The translations under genes were made by a program, and so were the position numbers. A model generated the notes under the pieces. That model searched no databases. It saw only the letters and a program-made list of their open reading frames with translations, and was not told the DNA's origin. DNA of 64,000 nt from Amycolatopsis sp. NBC_01488 (GTDB lineage: Bacteria > Actinomycetota > Actinomycetes > Mycobacteriales > Pseudonocardiaceae): assembly GCF_036227105.1 (NCBI RefSeq), contig NZ_CP109434.1:8962501-9026500 (forward strand). Direction: 5' to 3'. Within the stretch, counting starts at the first letter, position 1. Each line of letters starts with the position of its first letter. This document shows, piece after piece, positions 35,213 through 45,264 of this stretch.

Positions 35213-35724
35213 GTGTCCCTCACCCCTGCGATCAGCTTGCGTAGTCGTTTACCCGGACCCCCGGGTGCGCCCGTGAGTCCGCCGTGCCGCTGGTCAACGT
35301 TCCAGGGCCCTCGTTTGTGCCCGACGGCCGAAGTGACCGAGGTCTCTTCTTTTCGCGCCTCTTCCTGCGGCCGGAGCCCGGGAAGGGTAGCTCACGCCCG
35401 CGACGGTTCTGCACCGAGTCAGACATTGCCGGGGATTCGTCACCCGACAGGGGGAACCCGCAGGTAAGACGCGTTGTCGTCCATTCGGGTTGCCCGCGGG
35501 TGGAGAACTTCACGGGCGGCCCGTGTCCGCTTGCCCCGGCCGACCCCGGCGTGGTGCGATCGCCGCACGGGGATCGGTCGCGGGCGGGGTCCCGCGACGA
35601 CGGGCGGGGCACGGGAAACCGGGCCCCCGGCACGGTGGGCGCGGGCCGCAGCGCCTAGGCTCATCGGCCACGACGGTGCCGGGTTCGCACCGGCCGGGTT
35701 CGGTGTTCGGGAAGGGACGGGCAG
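35213..35724. other. Gene-free divergent intergenic region, DUF4193 / cei
   Basis: 512 bases between divergent genes. It contains a short GC hairpin in the DUF4193 leader (ACCCGG...CCGGGT near 35250) and a T-rich patch (CTCTTCTTTTCGCG, about 35344-35357). Open frames across it have no protein-like features. No convincing promoter or riboswitch was identified, although both flanking genes must have promoters here. Confidence 0.5.
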
Positions 35725-36408
35725 GTGGCGTCGGGGAACGGCATCGGGGACCGTGGGGCGCGGCCGTATCGCAAGCACAAGCCGCTGCCGGCGCTGATCG
35801 TCATCGGCGTGCTCGCGCTCGGCGCGATCATCGTCTGGATCAACGCGGCCGTCGGCAAGGGCGACGTCGACGAGGCCGTGAAGTGCGACCCGGCCGCGAG
35901 CCCGCCGCCGGGCGTCACGTTCAGCACCCTCCCCCACAACGCCCTCGACGACCGCGCGCCGGTGCCGCCGGACAAGGTCGCCGTCAAGGTCCTCAACGCC
36001 TCCAGCACCCGCGGCCAGGGCGGCATCGCCACCACCGCGCTGAAGGAGCTGGGCTTCACCGGCGCCGCCGAGCCGGCCAACGACCCCGCCTACCAGGGCC
36101 GCGTGGCCAAGTGCCGCGGCCAGATCCGCTTCGGCGAGAACGGCGTCACCGCGGCCCGGACGCTCAGCCTCGTGGTGCCGTGCGCCGAGCTGGTCCAGGA
36201 CAACCGCAAGGACGCGAGCGTCGACCTGGTCACCGGCACCCTCTTCGGGGACCTGCAGCCCCTCCCGGAGGCCCGCCGGATCCTCACCCAGCTCGCCGAC
36301 TGGTCCAAGACCCACCAGGGCGGCGGCTCGAACGAGCAGTCCGCGGGCGCGAAAGCCCCGGTCATCGACCAGACCCTGCTGGCCTCCGCCCGCGACGTCG
36401 CCTGCTGA
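35725..36408 (+). CDS. cei: Envelope integrity protein Cei (LytR C-terminal domain)
   Basis: A 227-residue membrane-anchored protein. A basic cytoplasmic N-terminus (ARPYRKHKPLPA) leads into one membrane segment (ALIVIGVLALGAIIVWINAA, about 23-42) and an extracytoplasmic LytR_C domain (VAVKVLNASSTRGQGGIATTALKELGF in its core). Cysteines (VKCDP, AKCRG, VPCAEL and the final C) may form disulfides. It corresponds to Rv2700, named Cei for cell envelope integrity, next to suhB. The GTG start follows GGCAGGTG. Confidence 0.88.
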   Translation: MASGNGIGDRGARPYRKHKPLPALIVIGVLALGAIIVWINAAVGKGDVDEAVKCDPAASPPPGVTFSTLPHNALDDRAPVPPDKVAVKVLNASSTRGQGGIATTALKELGFTGAAEPANDPAYQGRVAKCRGQIRFGENGVTAARTLSLVVPCAELVQDNRKDASVDLVTGTLFGDLQPLPEARRILTQLADWSKTHQGGGSNEQSAGAKAPVIDQTLLASARDVAC

Positions 36409-36501
36409 CCCACCCCGCCAGACACGCGTGATGCCCCGCCGGACACACGCGATGCCCCGCCAATCACGCGTGAAGCCCCTCCGGACACGCGCGATGCCCC
36501 G
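36409..36501. repeat. 21-bp tandem repeat array B between cei and suhB
   Basis: Units at exact 21-base spacing start at 36410, 36431, 36452, 36473 and 36494. Each reads roughly ATGCCCCGCC, three variable bases, then CACGCGTG or similar. The last unit runs into the suhB stop codon (36502-36504), and the first abuts the cei stop. Units here all point the same way, unlike the inverted halves of arrays A and C. Confidence 0.8.
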
Positions 36502-37320
36502 TCAGACGTCCGCCGCGCCGCAGTCGGCCAGGACCTTCCGCAGCGGGCCGGCGATCGACGGCGCCGCCGCGTACGTCGCGTCCGCGCCCAGCTCCGGCGC
36601 CGAACCCGGCAGGTGCACCTCCGCGCCCGCCTCCGCCGCGATCAGCGCCCCCGCCGCCCAGTCCCAGCGGTGCAGCCCGTGCTCCACGTACGCGTCGAGC
36701 CAGCCCGCCGCCACCGCGCACAGGTCCAGCGACGCCGCTCCGTTGCGCCGGATGTCCCGGACGCGCCCCAGCAGCTCCGCCGCGAAGCGCGACTGCCGCG
36801 CCCGCCGCTCCGCCGAGTACGCGAAACCGGTCCCGACCAGCGTCAGCTCCAGCCGCGCGGGTGCCGACACCGCCAGCCGGCGGCCGTCCAGGAACGCCCC
36901 CTGCCCGCGCGCGGCCGACCAGACGCGGCCACTGGCGGGTTCCACCACCGCGCCGGCCACCGACTCGCCGCCGACCTGCGCGGCGACCGAGACCCCGAAC
37001 CACGGCAGCCCGTAGAGGAAGTTGACCGTCCCGTCGATCGGGTCGACGACCCAGGTCACGCCGTCGCCGGCCGTGCCGCCGCCCTCCTCGCCCAGCACGG
37101 GCTCCCCCGGCCGCAGGGCAGCCAGCCGATCCCGCACCAGCCGCTCCGACTCGTGGTCCACCGCGGTCACCACGTCGGTGTCCGCCGACTTGGTGTCCAC
37201 GGCCACCGAGCGCCCCCGCGCCATCCCCTCCCAGGCCTCGCGGACCAGCTCGGCGGCGTCCGTCGCGACCTGCACCGCGACGCTTTTCAGCAACGACTCG
37301 TCAACTCCCACGTCCGACAT
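36502..37320 (-). CDS. suhB: Inositol-1-monophosphatase family phosphatase
   Basis: A 272-residue Mg-dependent phosphatase. Metal-site motifs: GEEGGG (inositol phosphatase motif), WVVDPIDGTVNFLYGLPWF and the C-terminal HRWDWAAGALIAAEAGA. In actinobacteria it supplies inositol for phosphatidylinositol and mycothiol; other substrates are possible. The ATG at 37320 gives MSDVGVDESLL. The counterpart is Rv2701c, divergent from ppgK as here. Confidence 0.92.
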   Translation of the reverse strand: MSDVGVDESLLKSVAVQVATDAAELVREAWEGMARGRSVAVDTKSADTDVVTAVDHESERLVRDRLAALRPGEPVLGEEGGGTAGDGVTWVVDPIDGTVNFLYGLPWFGVSVAAQVGGESVAGAVVEPASGRVWSAARGQGAFLDGRRLAVSAPARLELTLVGTGFAYSAERRARQSRFAAELLGRVRDIRRNGAASLDLCAVAAGWLDAYVEHGLHRWDWAAGALIAAEAGAEVHLPGSAPELGADATYAAAPSIAGPLRKVLADCGAADV

Positions 37321-37363
37321 GTCACCACATCCGGTTAAAGTCTCCGAGGCAGGCTTCTGAATC

Positions 37364-38152
37364 GTGCGAGAAGGGACCACGTCCGTGGTGGAGGCGACCC
37401 GCCGAGGTTTCGGCATCGACATCGGCGGCAGCGGGATCAAGGGCGCCTTGGTCGACCTGGACAAGGGGCAGCTCATCGGCGACCGGATCCGGATCGAGAC
37501 GCCGAAGCCGTCCACCCCCTCGGCGGTGGCGGACGTCGTGCACGACGTCGTGACGCAGGCGGCCTGGGACGGCCCGGTCGGCGTGACGCTCCCGGCGGTC
37601 GTCAAGAAGGGCGTCGCGCACACCGCGGCCAACATCGACAAGCAGTGGATCGGCACCGACGCCGACGCCCTCTTCGCCAAGCGCCTCGGCCGCGGCGTCG
37701 ACCAGATCGCGATGCTCAACGACGCCGACGCGGCGGGCATGGCGGAGATCCGCTTCGGCGACCCCGTCGCGCGCAAGGGCGTCACCGCGCTGCTCACCTT
37801 CGGCACCGGCATCGGCAGCGCGGTGTTCCAGGACGGCAAGCTCGTCCCGAACACCGAGTTCGGCCACCTGGAGATCGACGGCCACGACGCGGAGAAGCGC
37901 GCGGCCGCCTCGGTGAAGGACAACGAGGGCCTCTCCTACCCCGAATGGGCCAAGCGCGTGCACCGTTATCTGACCGTGCTCGAAAACCTGATCTGGCCCG
38001 ACCTGTTCATCGTCGGCGGCGGGGTCAGCAAGAAGGCCGAGAAATGGGTGCCGCTGCTGGACATCCGCACTCCGGTACTGGTGGCCACGCTGCAGAACAA
38101 CGCCGGGATCGTGGGTGCCGCGGCCGCCGCCAGCGAGGGCATCCAGCACTAG
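37364..38152 (+). CDS. ppgK: Polyphosphate glucokinase
   Basis: Phosphorylates glucose using polyphosphate (or ATP). The protein is 262 residues, of the ROK/actin-like ATPase fold: phosphate-1 GIDIGGSGIKGALVD, LNDADAAGMAEIRFG with the catalytic aspartate, phosphate-2 LLTFGTGIGSAVF, and EFGHLEIDGHDAE. A second GTG at 37385 is possible. Matches Rv2702 (PpgK) just upstream of sigA. It could phosphorylate glucose released by the trehalose/glycogen genes downstream. Confidence 0.95.
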   Translation: MREGTTSVVEATRRGFGIDIGGSGIKGALVDLDKGQLIGDRIRIETPKPSTPSAVADVVHDVVTQAAWDGPVGVTLPAVVKKGVAHTAANIDKQWIGTDADALFAKRLGRGVDQIAMLNDADAAGMAEIRFGDPVARKGVTALLTFGTGIGSAVFQDGKLVPNTEFGHLEIDGHDAEKRAAASVKDNEGLSYPEWAKRVHRYLTVLENLIWPDLFIVGGGVSKKAEKWVPLLDIRTPVLVATLQNNAGIVGAAAAASEGIQH

Positions 38153-38223
38153 TCGCGGGGCCGATCCCGGCGCCGGGACGGGCCGGAGGGTGATCGCTTC
38201 GCGACGCATGCGCGTACCGTCGT

Positions 38224-38229
38224 TACAAT
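38224..38229 (+). promoter_or_regulatory. -10 box of the sigA promoter
   Basis: TACAAT at 38224-38229 is a near-consensus -10 hexamer about 120 bases before sigA. No good -35 lies at 16-18 bases; CTTCGC is at 38197-38202. The transcript would start near 38236 with a leader of about 114 bases. Confidence 0.55.
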
Positions 38230-38287
38230 GGAACACGGCCCACGGCTGCGGAGGCGAAAACCGCAGGCCGAGGCGTGATCCCCGAAT

Positions 38288-38349
38288 GTGAGGCAGCAGT
38301 GGCACGCGTGCCGTTGCTCGTCATGATCGACCGCTGCGAAAGGGCGTAA
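38288..38349 (+). promoter_or_regulatory. Chained upstream mini-ORFs in the sigA leader
   Basis: A 12-residue frame (GTG 38288 to TGA 38326, MRQQWHACRCSS) overlaps an 8-residue frame (ATG 38323 to TAA 38349, MIDRCERA) through ATGA, and the second stop directly adjoins the sigA GTG at 38350. GAAAGG near 38338 is the likely ribosome-binding site for sigA. Coupled leader translation is possible; chance is not excluded. Confidence 0.35.
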
Positions 38350-39756
<1,407 letters not shown>

Positions 39757-39766
39757 GTCGTACCCA

Positions 39767-39804
39767 CGGAAGAACCCCGTCACCTCGGTGGCGGGGTTCT
39801 TCCG
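39767..39804 (+). terminator. Terminator after sigA
   Basis: CGGAAGAACCCCG (39767-39779) pairs perfectly with CGGGGTTCTTCCG (39792-39804), with a 12-base loop, ten bases after the stop. It ends three bases before the convergent gene's stop and can serve both. Confidence 0.85.
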
Positions 39805-39807
39805 CGT

Positions 39808-40998
39808 TCAGGCCCGGCCGGTCAGCGTCGTCCACGGGACGTGGACCACCACGCGCTCCCGGAGCTGCTCGTTAAGCAACCACAGCTCCCCCGTCGCCGG
39901 CCAGTACGACAGGTTCTGGCTGTTCACCGGTGCCTGCCCGGCCAGCCTCGACGTCGAGACGCCGCCCACTCCGCCGTGCAGGCACGACGGGTGGTCGCCC
40001 GCCACTCCGGCGTACTCCGGGCAGACGCCCGTCAGCACGAAGTAACCGTTGCGCGACACCGCGCCCTGCACGCCCCACACCGGGGACGAGAACCCCTCGG
40101 AAGCGTGCACCAAGCCGTCCGCCGACGTCTTCAAGCGGCCGGCGACCGCGTCGAACGGCCAGCGCAGGACGCGGCCGCCCGCCTCGGCCGCGTGCTCGGC
40201 CGTCACGAACGTGGAATCGGTGTGGTCGAAGGAAAGCGTCGACAGGCACGGGCGCGCGCCGGTCGCCGTCGTGCACGTGCCGCCGCCCGGGTACCAGTAC
40301 GCGCCGATCTGCGGCATCGCGTAGTCGTAGTACGCCGCGTGGTACTTGCCGTCGGTGCCGAGGCCGACCGTCGCGGAGCTGTCGTCGACCTTCCAGAAGT
40401 GCGTCGTGTCGAAGACCCGGATCAGGCCGCCCGTGGTCGCGACGTAGAGCAGGTTCCCCGACCACGTCATGCCGTGGCCGTGCCCGGAGACGACCGCGAA
40501 ATCGGTGTCCGACGTCGGTTCCACGAGCAGGACGTGCCGGTAGCCGAGCCCATTGACGTCCACAAAGGACAGCCGGACCATGGTGTCGCCGGGCGTGTGC
40601 CACGACGTCGCGACGACGCGCTTGCCCCCGACCGTCCCGGTCGCCGGGTCCGCGTCACCCGAACCGGTCAGACCCTGGGGGATCCAGTCGTTGGCCTGGT
40701 CGTCGTTCGCGTCCTCCCAGCAGAAGCCGGCGGGCTTCAGCGCGGCCGCGAGGTACGTGCCGTGGCAGAGCGGCCGGGCCGTGCGGTTGGCGTCACCGAG
40801 GACCGCCGACAGCCCGCGCGGCGGGAGCTTCTCGTCGAGCGCGGCGATCCGGCTGCCGTAGGTGGCGAAGGAGCCGCCCGGCGTGAGCGTGTAGCTGTCG
40901 ACGGTCGCTGCGTCGAGGCGGGGGAAGTTCGCGGCGGCCTGGGCCGTCGTCGTCAGGCCGAGCAGCAGCAGCGCCACGAGGCCGAGTACCGGTCGCAT
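39808..40998 (-). CDS. Secreted protein of unknown function
   Basis: A 396-residue precursor with a Sec signal peptide (MRPVLGLVALLLLGLTTTAQA, cleavage likely after AQA). The mature part has repeated short strand patterns (GLIRVFDTTHFWKV, GRVLRWPFDAVAGRL, ELWLLNEQLRERV), suggesting a beta-propeller-like fold. Eight or so cysteines come in near pairs (PLCHG/GFCWED, GTCTTATGARPCLS, GVCPEY/PSCLHG). No catalytic motif is recognised. Similar hypothetical secreted proteins occur in Streptomyces, from memory. Convergent with sigA. Confidence 0.75.
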   Translation of the reverse strand: MRPVLGLVALLLLGLTTTAQAAANFPRLDAATVDSYTLTPGGSFATYGSRIAALDEKLPPRGLSAVLGDANRTARPLCHGTYLAAALKPAGFCWEDANDDQANDWIPQGLTGSGDADPATGTVGGKRVVATSWHTPGDTMVRLSFVDVNGLGYRHVLLVEPTSDTDFAVVSGHGHGMTWSGNLLYVATTGGLIRVFDTTHFWKVDDSSATVGLGTDGKYHAAYYDYAMPQIGAYWYPGGGTCTTATGARPCLSTLSFDHTDSTFVTAEHAAEAGGRVLRWPFDAVAGRLKTSADGLVHASEGFSSPVWGVQGAVSRNGYFVLTGVCPEYAGVAGDHPSCLHGGVGGVSTSRLAGQAPVNSQNLSYWPATGELWLLNEQLRERVVVHVPWTTLTGRA

Positions 40999-41038
40999 GC
41001 CGAGAGCGTGCCCGGCGCGCGTACACGGGCCGTACAAC

Positions 41039-41431
41039 TCAGGGCACGGCCAGGCCGCACTCCCGCAGCGACTCCTCGACGCGCAGGCGTTCGATCTCGC
41101 GGTCCATGCCCTCGGGCAGCTCGGCGAGCCGGTGCGAGACGCCGACCTGGCGGCACGCCTGGGTGAGCAGCTCGTCGTACGCCTGGCGCGTGCCCAGCCG
41201 CCGCGCGGCCGGGGTGCCGGACGGGTAGCCGGCCAGCAGCCGGTGCACCCGCCGCAGGTCCGCGGCGACGCGCTCGATCGGCGGCCCTTGGGGCTGCGGC
41301 TTCGCGCGCCTCTCGAGAAGCCGTCGGACCAGCTTGGGGACGCGCAGCGCGCACCAGAACAGCACCGTGGGAGCGATGCAGACCACGGCGAAGAGGATCA
41401 GGTTCGCGAGGACGCCGCCGGCGCCGGCCAT
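41039..41431 (-). CDS. Small single-pass membrane protein, unknown function
   Basis: About 130 residues from the ATG at 41431 (frame open to 41455). One N-terminal membrane segment (VLANLILFAVVCIAPTVLFWCAL), then a basic juxtamembrane stretch (RVPKLVRRLLERRAKP) and a soluble helical tail ending in RLRVEESLRECGLAVP. Not recognised. It lies downstream of glgB on the same strand but is separated by the 21-bp repeat array. Confidence 0.65.
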   Translation of the reverse strand: MAGAGGVLANLILFAVVCIAPTVLFWCALRVPKLVRRLLERRAKPQPQGPPIERVAADLRRVHRLLAGYPSGTPAARRLGTRQAYDELLTQACRQVGVSHRLAELPEGMDREIERLRVEESLRECGLAVP

Positions 41432-41502
41432 GCACCGATGGTAAGCCCGCGACACGCCTCCGGCGGACCCATTTTCGGACGGCAGGCGTGCTCGAAGACG
41501 CG

Positions 41503-41672
41503 ACTCGCGTGATCAGAGCCGGAACTCGCGTGATTGGGCGCGTAACTCGCGTGATTGGCGGGGCATCTCGCGTGATCAGGAGGGCATCACCCGTGATTGG
41601 GCGGGCATCAGCGCGATGCCTGCCCAATCACGGGTGATGCCTCTCGGGACACGGGTGATGCCTGTTTCGTCA
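41503..41672. repeat. 21-bp tandem repeat array C after glgB
   Basis: Units at exact 21-base steps start at 41503, 41524, 41545, 41566, 41587 and 41608 (core CTCGCGTGATTGG or CACCCGTGATTGG, then GGCA). Inverted units start at 41616, 41637 and 41658. The last holds the glgB stop codon. Around the switch, GGCATCACCCGTGATTGGGC (41583-41602) is exactly complementary to 41622-41641, with a further inner pairing (GGCATC/GATGCC), giving a hairpin of about 59 bases. Likely the terminator of the long alpha-glucan operon. Confidence 0.85.
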
Positions 41673-43877
41673 CGGGACGTCGGGGGGCTCCGGGGTTTCT
41701 TCGATCAGCCAGAGGACTCCGGCCGGGGGGAGCTGGAGGACGGCCGAGGCCGGCTGGCCGTGCCACGCGTCCTCCGTCGCCTCCACCGCGCCCAGGTTGC
41801 CGACGCCCGAACCGCCGTAGGCCTCCGCGTCCGTGTTGACCACCTCGCGCCAGCGGCCCGCGGCGGGCAGGCCGACGCGGTAGTCGTGGTGCGGGACGCC
41901 CGCGAAGTTCGCGACGCAGGCCAGCCGCGAGCCGTCGGTGCCGATGCGCAGGAAGCTCAGCACGTTGCCGCTCGAGTCGTTGGCGTCGATCCAGCGGAAG
42001 CCGTCCGGCGAGGTGTCCTGGCTGAACAGCGCCGGGCAGCTCCGGTACACCGAGTTCAGCGACCGCAGCAGGTCGTGGACGCCGCGGTGCAGCGGCTCGT
42101 CCAGCAGGTGCCAGTCCAGCGACCGCTGCTCCGACCACTCCGCCGGCTGGCCGAACTCGCCGCCCATGAACAGCAGCTGCTTGCCCGGGTGCGCCCACAT
42201 GAACGCCAGCAGCGAGCGCAGCCCGGCCGCCTTGTTCCACGCGTCGCCCGGCATGCGGCCCCACAGGGATCCCTTGCCGTGCACCACTTCGTCGTGCGAA
42301 AGCGGCAGCACGAAGTTCTCGCTCCACGCGTACACGAGCGAGAACGTCATCTCGTTGTGGTGGTACGCGCGGTGAATCGGCTCGTGGGACAGGTACCGGA
42401 GCGTGTCGTGCATCCAGCCCATGTTCCACTTGAAGCCGAAGCCGAGGCCGCCCAGGTGCGTCGGGCGCGTGACGCCCGGCCAGGCCGTCGACTCCTCGGC
42501 GACCATCACGATCCCCGGGTGTCGCTTGTAGACGGTCGCGTTCAGCTCCTGCAGGAACTTCACCGCGTCCAGGTTCTCGCGACCGCCGTACTGGTTCGGC
42601 AGCCACTCCCCTTCCTTGCGGGAGTAGTCGAGGTAGAGCATCGAGGCGACGGCGTCGACGCGCAGGCCGTCGAGGTGGAACTCCTCGATCCAGTACAGCG
42701 CGTTGGCGACCAGGAAGTTGCGGACCTCGTTGCGGCCGAAGTCGAACACGAGCGTGCCCCAGTCGGGCTGCTCGCCGCGGCGCGGGTCCGCGTGCTCGTA
42801 CAGCGCGGTGCCGTCGAACTTGGCCAGCGCCCAGCTGTCCTTGGGGAAGTGCGCGGGCACCCAGTCGACGAGCACGCCGATCCCGCGCTGGTGCAGGCGG
42901 TCGACGAAGTAGCGGAAGTCGTCGGGCGAGCCGAAGCGGGACGTCGGCGCGTAGTACGACGTCACCTGGTAGCCCCACGAGCCGCCGAACGGGTGCTCAG
43001 ACACCGGCAGCAGCTCGACGTGCGTGAAGCCGGTCTCGACCGCGTAGTCGCCGAGCTGGTCGGCCAGCTCGCGATAATCCAGCCCGGGCCGCCACGAGCC
43101 GAGGTGGACCTCGTAGACGCTCATCGGCGCCGCGGCCCACTGGGTCGCTTCGCGGGTCGCCACCCACTCGTCGTCTTCCCACACGTGGGAAGACGTGGTG
43201 ACGACCGAGGCCGTCGCGGGCGGCTGCTCGGTCCCGAACGCCATCGGGTCGGCCTTCTCGTGCCAGTTCCCGTCGGCACCGAGGATCCGGAACTTGTAGC
43301 ACGTCCCGGCGCCGACGCCGGGCACGAACAGCTCCCAGATCCCCGACGAGCCGAGCGAGCGCATGGCGTGCCCGCGGCCGTCCCAGCCGTTGAAGTCGCC
43401 GATCACGCGGATGCCGCGGGCGTTCGGCGCCCAGACCGCGAAGGACGTCCCTTCGACGACGCCGCCCGGCGTCTCGTAGCTGCGGACGTGCGCGCCGAGC
43501 GCCTCCCAGAGCCGCTCGTGCCGGCCTTCGCCGATCAGGTGCAGGTCCAGCTCGCCGACCGTGGGCAGCCAGCGGTACGGGTCGTCGGCGGTGACGGAGT
43601 GCCCGTCGTAGTCGATCTCCAGCCGGTAGTCGCCCGGGTGCTCCGGCACCGCGACGGCGAACAGGGCGTCGATGACCGGCTCCATCGGGTGCCGGTCCTC
43701 CCCGGTGACCAGGGCGACGGCCTTGGCGCCGGGCAGCAGCGCCCGCGCCGCGAAGCCCTTGCCCACCGCGTGCACGCCCAGCACCGAGTGCGGGTCGTGG
43801 TGCGAGCCGGCGAGCAGCCGGTCGATGTCCGCGGCCGGCGGGGCCGCGGCCGGAAGGCCTTCCGGAACCGCGTTCAC
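41670..43877 (-). CDS. glgB: 1,4-alpha-glucan branching enzyme
   Basis: Introduces alpha-1,6 branches into linear glucans. The protein is 735 residues. Domains: N-terminal carbohydrate-binding modules (about 1-220; second CBM48 with [20 protein letters not shown]), GH13 barrel and C-terminal all-beta domain. Catalytic motifs: [12 protein letters not shown] (nucleophile Asp), [12 protein letters not shown] (acid Glu), [11 protein letters not shown] (third Asp). Last gene of the glgE-treS-mak-glgB run, four bases after mak. GlgB branches the alpha-1,4 chains made by GlgE. The 21-bp array begins at its stop. Confidence 0.96.
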   Translation of the reverse strand: MNAVPEGLPAAAPPAADIDRLLAGSHHDPHSVLGVHAVGKGFAARALLPGAKAVALVTGEDRHPMEPVIDALFAVAVPEHPGDYRLEIDYDGHSVTADDPYRWLPTVGELDLHLIGEGRHERLWEALGAHVRSYETPGGVVEGTSFAVWAPNARGIRVIGDFNGWDGRGHAMRSLGSSGIWELFVPGVGAGTCYKFRILGADGNWHEKADPMAFGTEQPPATASVVTTSSHVWEDDEWVATREATQWAAAPMSVYEVHLGSWRPGLDYRELADQLGDYAVETGFTHVELLPVSEHPFGGSWGYQVTSYYAPTSRFGSPDDFRYFVDRLHQRGIGVLVDWVPAHFPKDSWALAKFDGTALYEHADPRRGEQPDWGTLVFDFGRNEVRNFLVANALYWIEEFHLDGLRVDAVASMLYLDYSRKEGEWLPNQYGGRENLDAVKFLQELNATVYKRHPGIVMVAEESTAWPGVTRPTHLGGLGFGFKWNMGWMHDTLRYLSHEPIHRAYHHNEMTFSLVYAWSENFVLPLSHDEVVHGKGSLWGRMPGDAWNKAAGLRSLLAFMWAHPGKQLLFMGGEFGQPAEWSEQRSLDWHLLDEPLHRGVHDLLRSLNSVYRSCPALFSQDTSPDGFRWIDANDSSGNVLSFLRIGTDGSRLACVANFAGVPHHDYRVGLPAAGRWREVVNTDAEAYGGSGVGNLGAVEATEDAWHGQPASAVLQLPPAGVLWLIEETPEPPDVP

Positions 43878-43881
43878 GGCG

Positions 43882-45264
43882 TCATCCCTCTCCGTCGGTG
43901 ATCCGGGCGATCGAGGCGAGCGGCACGCCCAGCCAGTCCGGCCGGTTCGCGTGCTCGTAGCTCACCTCGTAGACCGCCTTGTCCAGTTCGAAGGCGCGCA
44001 GCAGCTCGCCCTGGTCGCGCGGGTCCGCCGCCACCGTGGCGTAGCCCTCGCAGAACGCCGCCCGGTTGCGCTCCGACCACTCTTGGGCGCGCTCCGCCAG
44101 CGCCGGGTCGTCCGGCTGGCCGACCAGCATCTGCTGGGCCGCGTAGTCGAACGACCTCAGCATGCCCGCCACGTCGCGCAACGGCGACCGCAGCGCGTGC
44201 CGTTCCTCCACCGGCGCGGCCGGCTCGCCCTCGAAGTCGATCAGCAGCCAGCCGGTGACGGTCCGCAGCACCTGGCCGAGGTGCAGGTCGCCGTGGATGT
44301 ACTGCATGGTCACGGCGTCGACGGGCATCGTCCGCAGCGTCTCGAACGCCGCCCGCAGCGCCGGGGCGTACGCGGCCAGCTCCGGCACCCGGCCGGCGAC
44401 GGTGTCGAGCCGGTCGAGCATCGCCTTCATCGACCGTTCCAGCTCGTCGGCGTCGACCGGCTCGGTGCCGAGGGCCTCGGCCAGGTCCGCGTGCACCTCG
44501 GCGACCGCGCGCCCGAGCCGCTCGGCCTCGCCCGCGAAGTCGCCGCCGACCTCCTCGGCGTGCAGCTCCGGCGCGGCCATCAGGTCGCGGACGCTGGTGG
44601 TGGCCATCGCCCAGCCGTCGACGGCGTCCGCGACGAACTGCTGGAGCATGCCGACCGTGGTCGGCTCGCCGTCGAGGTCGCCGGTGATCGAGCCGAGCAC
44701 CTGCGCGATGTGCTTGCTGCCGACGCCCTGCAGCGCGCGGTGCAGCAGCAGGTCCTTGTTCTTGCCCGGGGTCAGCTTCCGGAACAGCTTGAGGATGTAC
44801 TGGCCGCCGTAGACCAGGGACGTGTTGCTCTGTTCCGAGGTGATCGGCCGCGCCCGCAGACCGGTGTCCAGCTCGACGCCGGGCTCGTGCTCGAAGACGA
44901 GCGAGCCCACGCGGCCCTCCCGCGCCATCAGGTCCAGCAGCACGCCGGTGACGTCGAGGTCGCCGGACGCCTCGTAGGCGTTGAGGTCGCCGACCGCGCC
45001 GATCCAGCTGGTGGACGCGATCTCGGGCGGGTGCGTCCGCCGGCCCACGAGCAGCTGGTAGGGCTCGCGCCGATCGTCCTGGGCGACCTCGACGACCACG
45101 TGCAGCAGCTGCGGGTCGCCTTCGACCAGCTCGGTCACCCCGAGCGGCCGGACACCGGTCACCGGCCGGTCCTTGCCGGCGAACCAGCGCTGCTCGGGCA
45201 GCCAGCGCTTCAGGTCGCCGGTCAGTTCGTCGACCAGCTCACGCGGGTCGGACAAGGGACTCAC
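43882..45264 (-). CDS. mak: Maltokinase (Pep2 type)
   Basis: Phosphorylates maltose to maltose 1-phosphate with ATP, making the GlgE donor. The protein is 460 residues, an aminoglycoside-phosphotransferase-like kinase with an N-terminal cap (about 1-100, [15 protein letters not shown]). Motifs: [19 protein letters not shown] (ATP lysine), [12 protein letters not shown] (catalytic Asp) and LLIDFEGEP (Mg). The GTG at 45264 overlaps the treS TGA, placing it in the trehalose-to-glucan series. In some genomes it is fused to treS; here they are separate but overlapping. Confidence 0.95.
   Translation of the reverse strand: MSPLSDPRELVDELTGDLKRWLPEQRWFAGKDRPVTGVRPLGVTELVEGDPQLLHVVVEVAQDDRREPYQLLVGRRTHPPEIASTSWIGAVGDLNAYEASGDLDVTGVLLDLMAREGRVGSLVFEHEPGVELDTGLRARPITSEQSNTSLVYGGQYILKLFRKLTPGKNKDLLLHRALQGVGSKHIAQVLGSITGDLDGEPTTVGMLQQFVADAVDGWAMATTSVRDLMAAPELHAEEVGGDFAGEAERLGRAVAEVHADLAEALGTEPVDADELERSMKAMLDRLDTVAGRVPELAAYAPALRAAFETLRTMPVDAVTMQYIHGDLHLGQVLRTVTGWLLIDFEGEPAAPVEERHALRSPLRDVAGMLRSFDYAAQQMLVGQPDDPALAERAQEWSERNRAAFCEGYATVAADPRDQGELLRAFELDKAVYEVSYEHANRPDWLGVPLASIARITDGEG

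Noticed and set aside
35284-35658. Possible 124-residue gene between the DUF4193 gene and cei
   Set aside because: No conserved motif, unbiased composition, overlaps equally long frames on the other strand, and no ribosome-binding site.
36502-37923. Long suhB frame reaching into ppgK
   Set aside because: The region beyond 37320 is the antisense shadow of ppgK; SuhB homology begins near the ATG at 37320.
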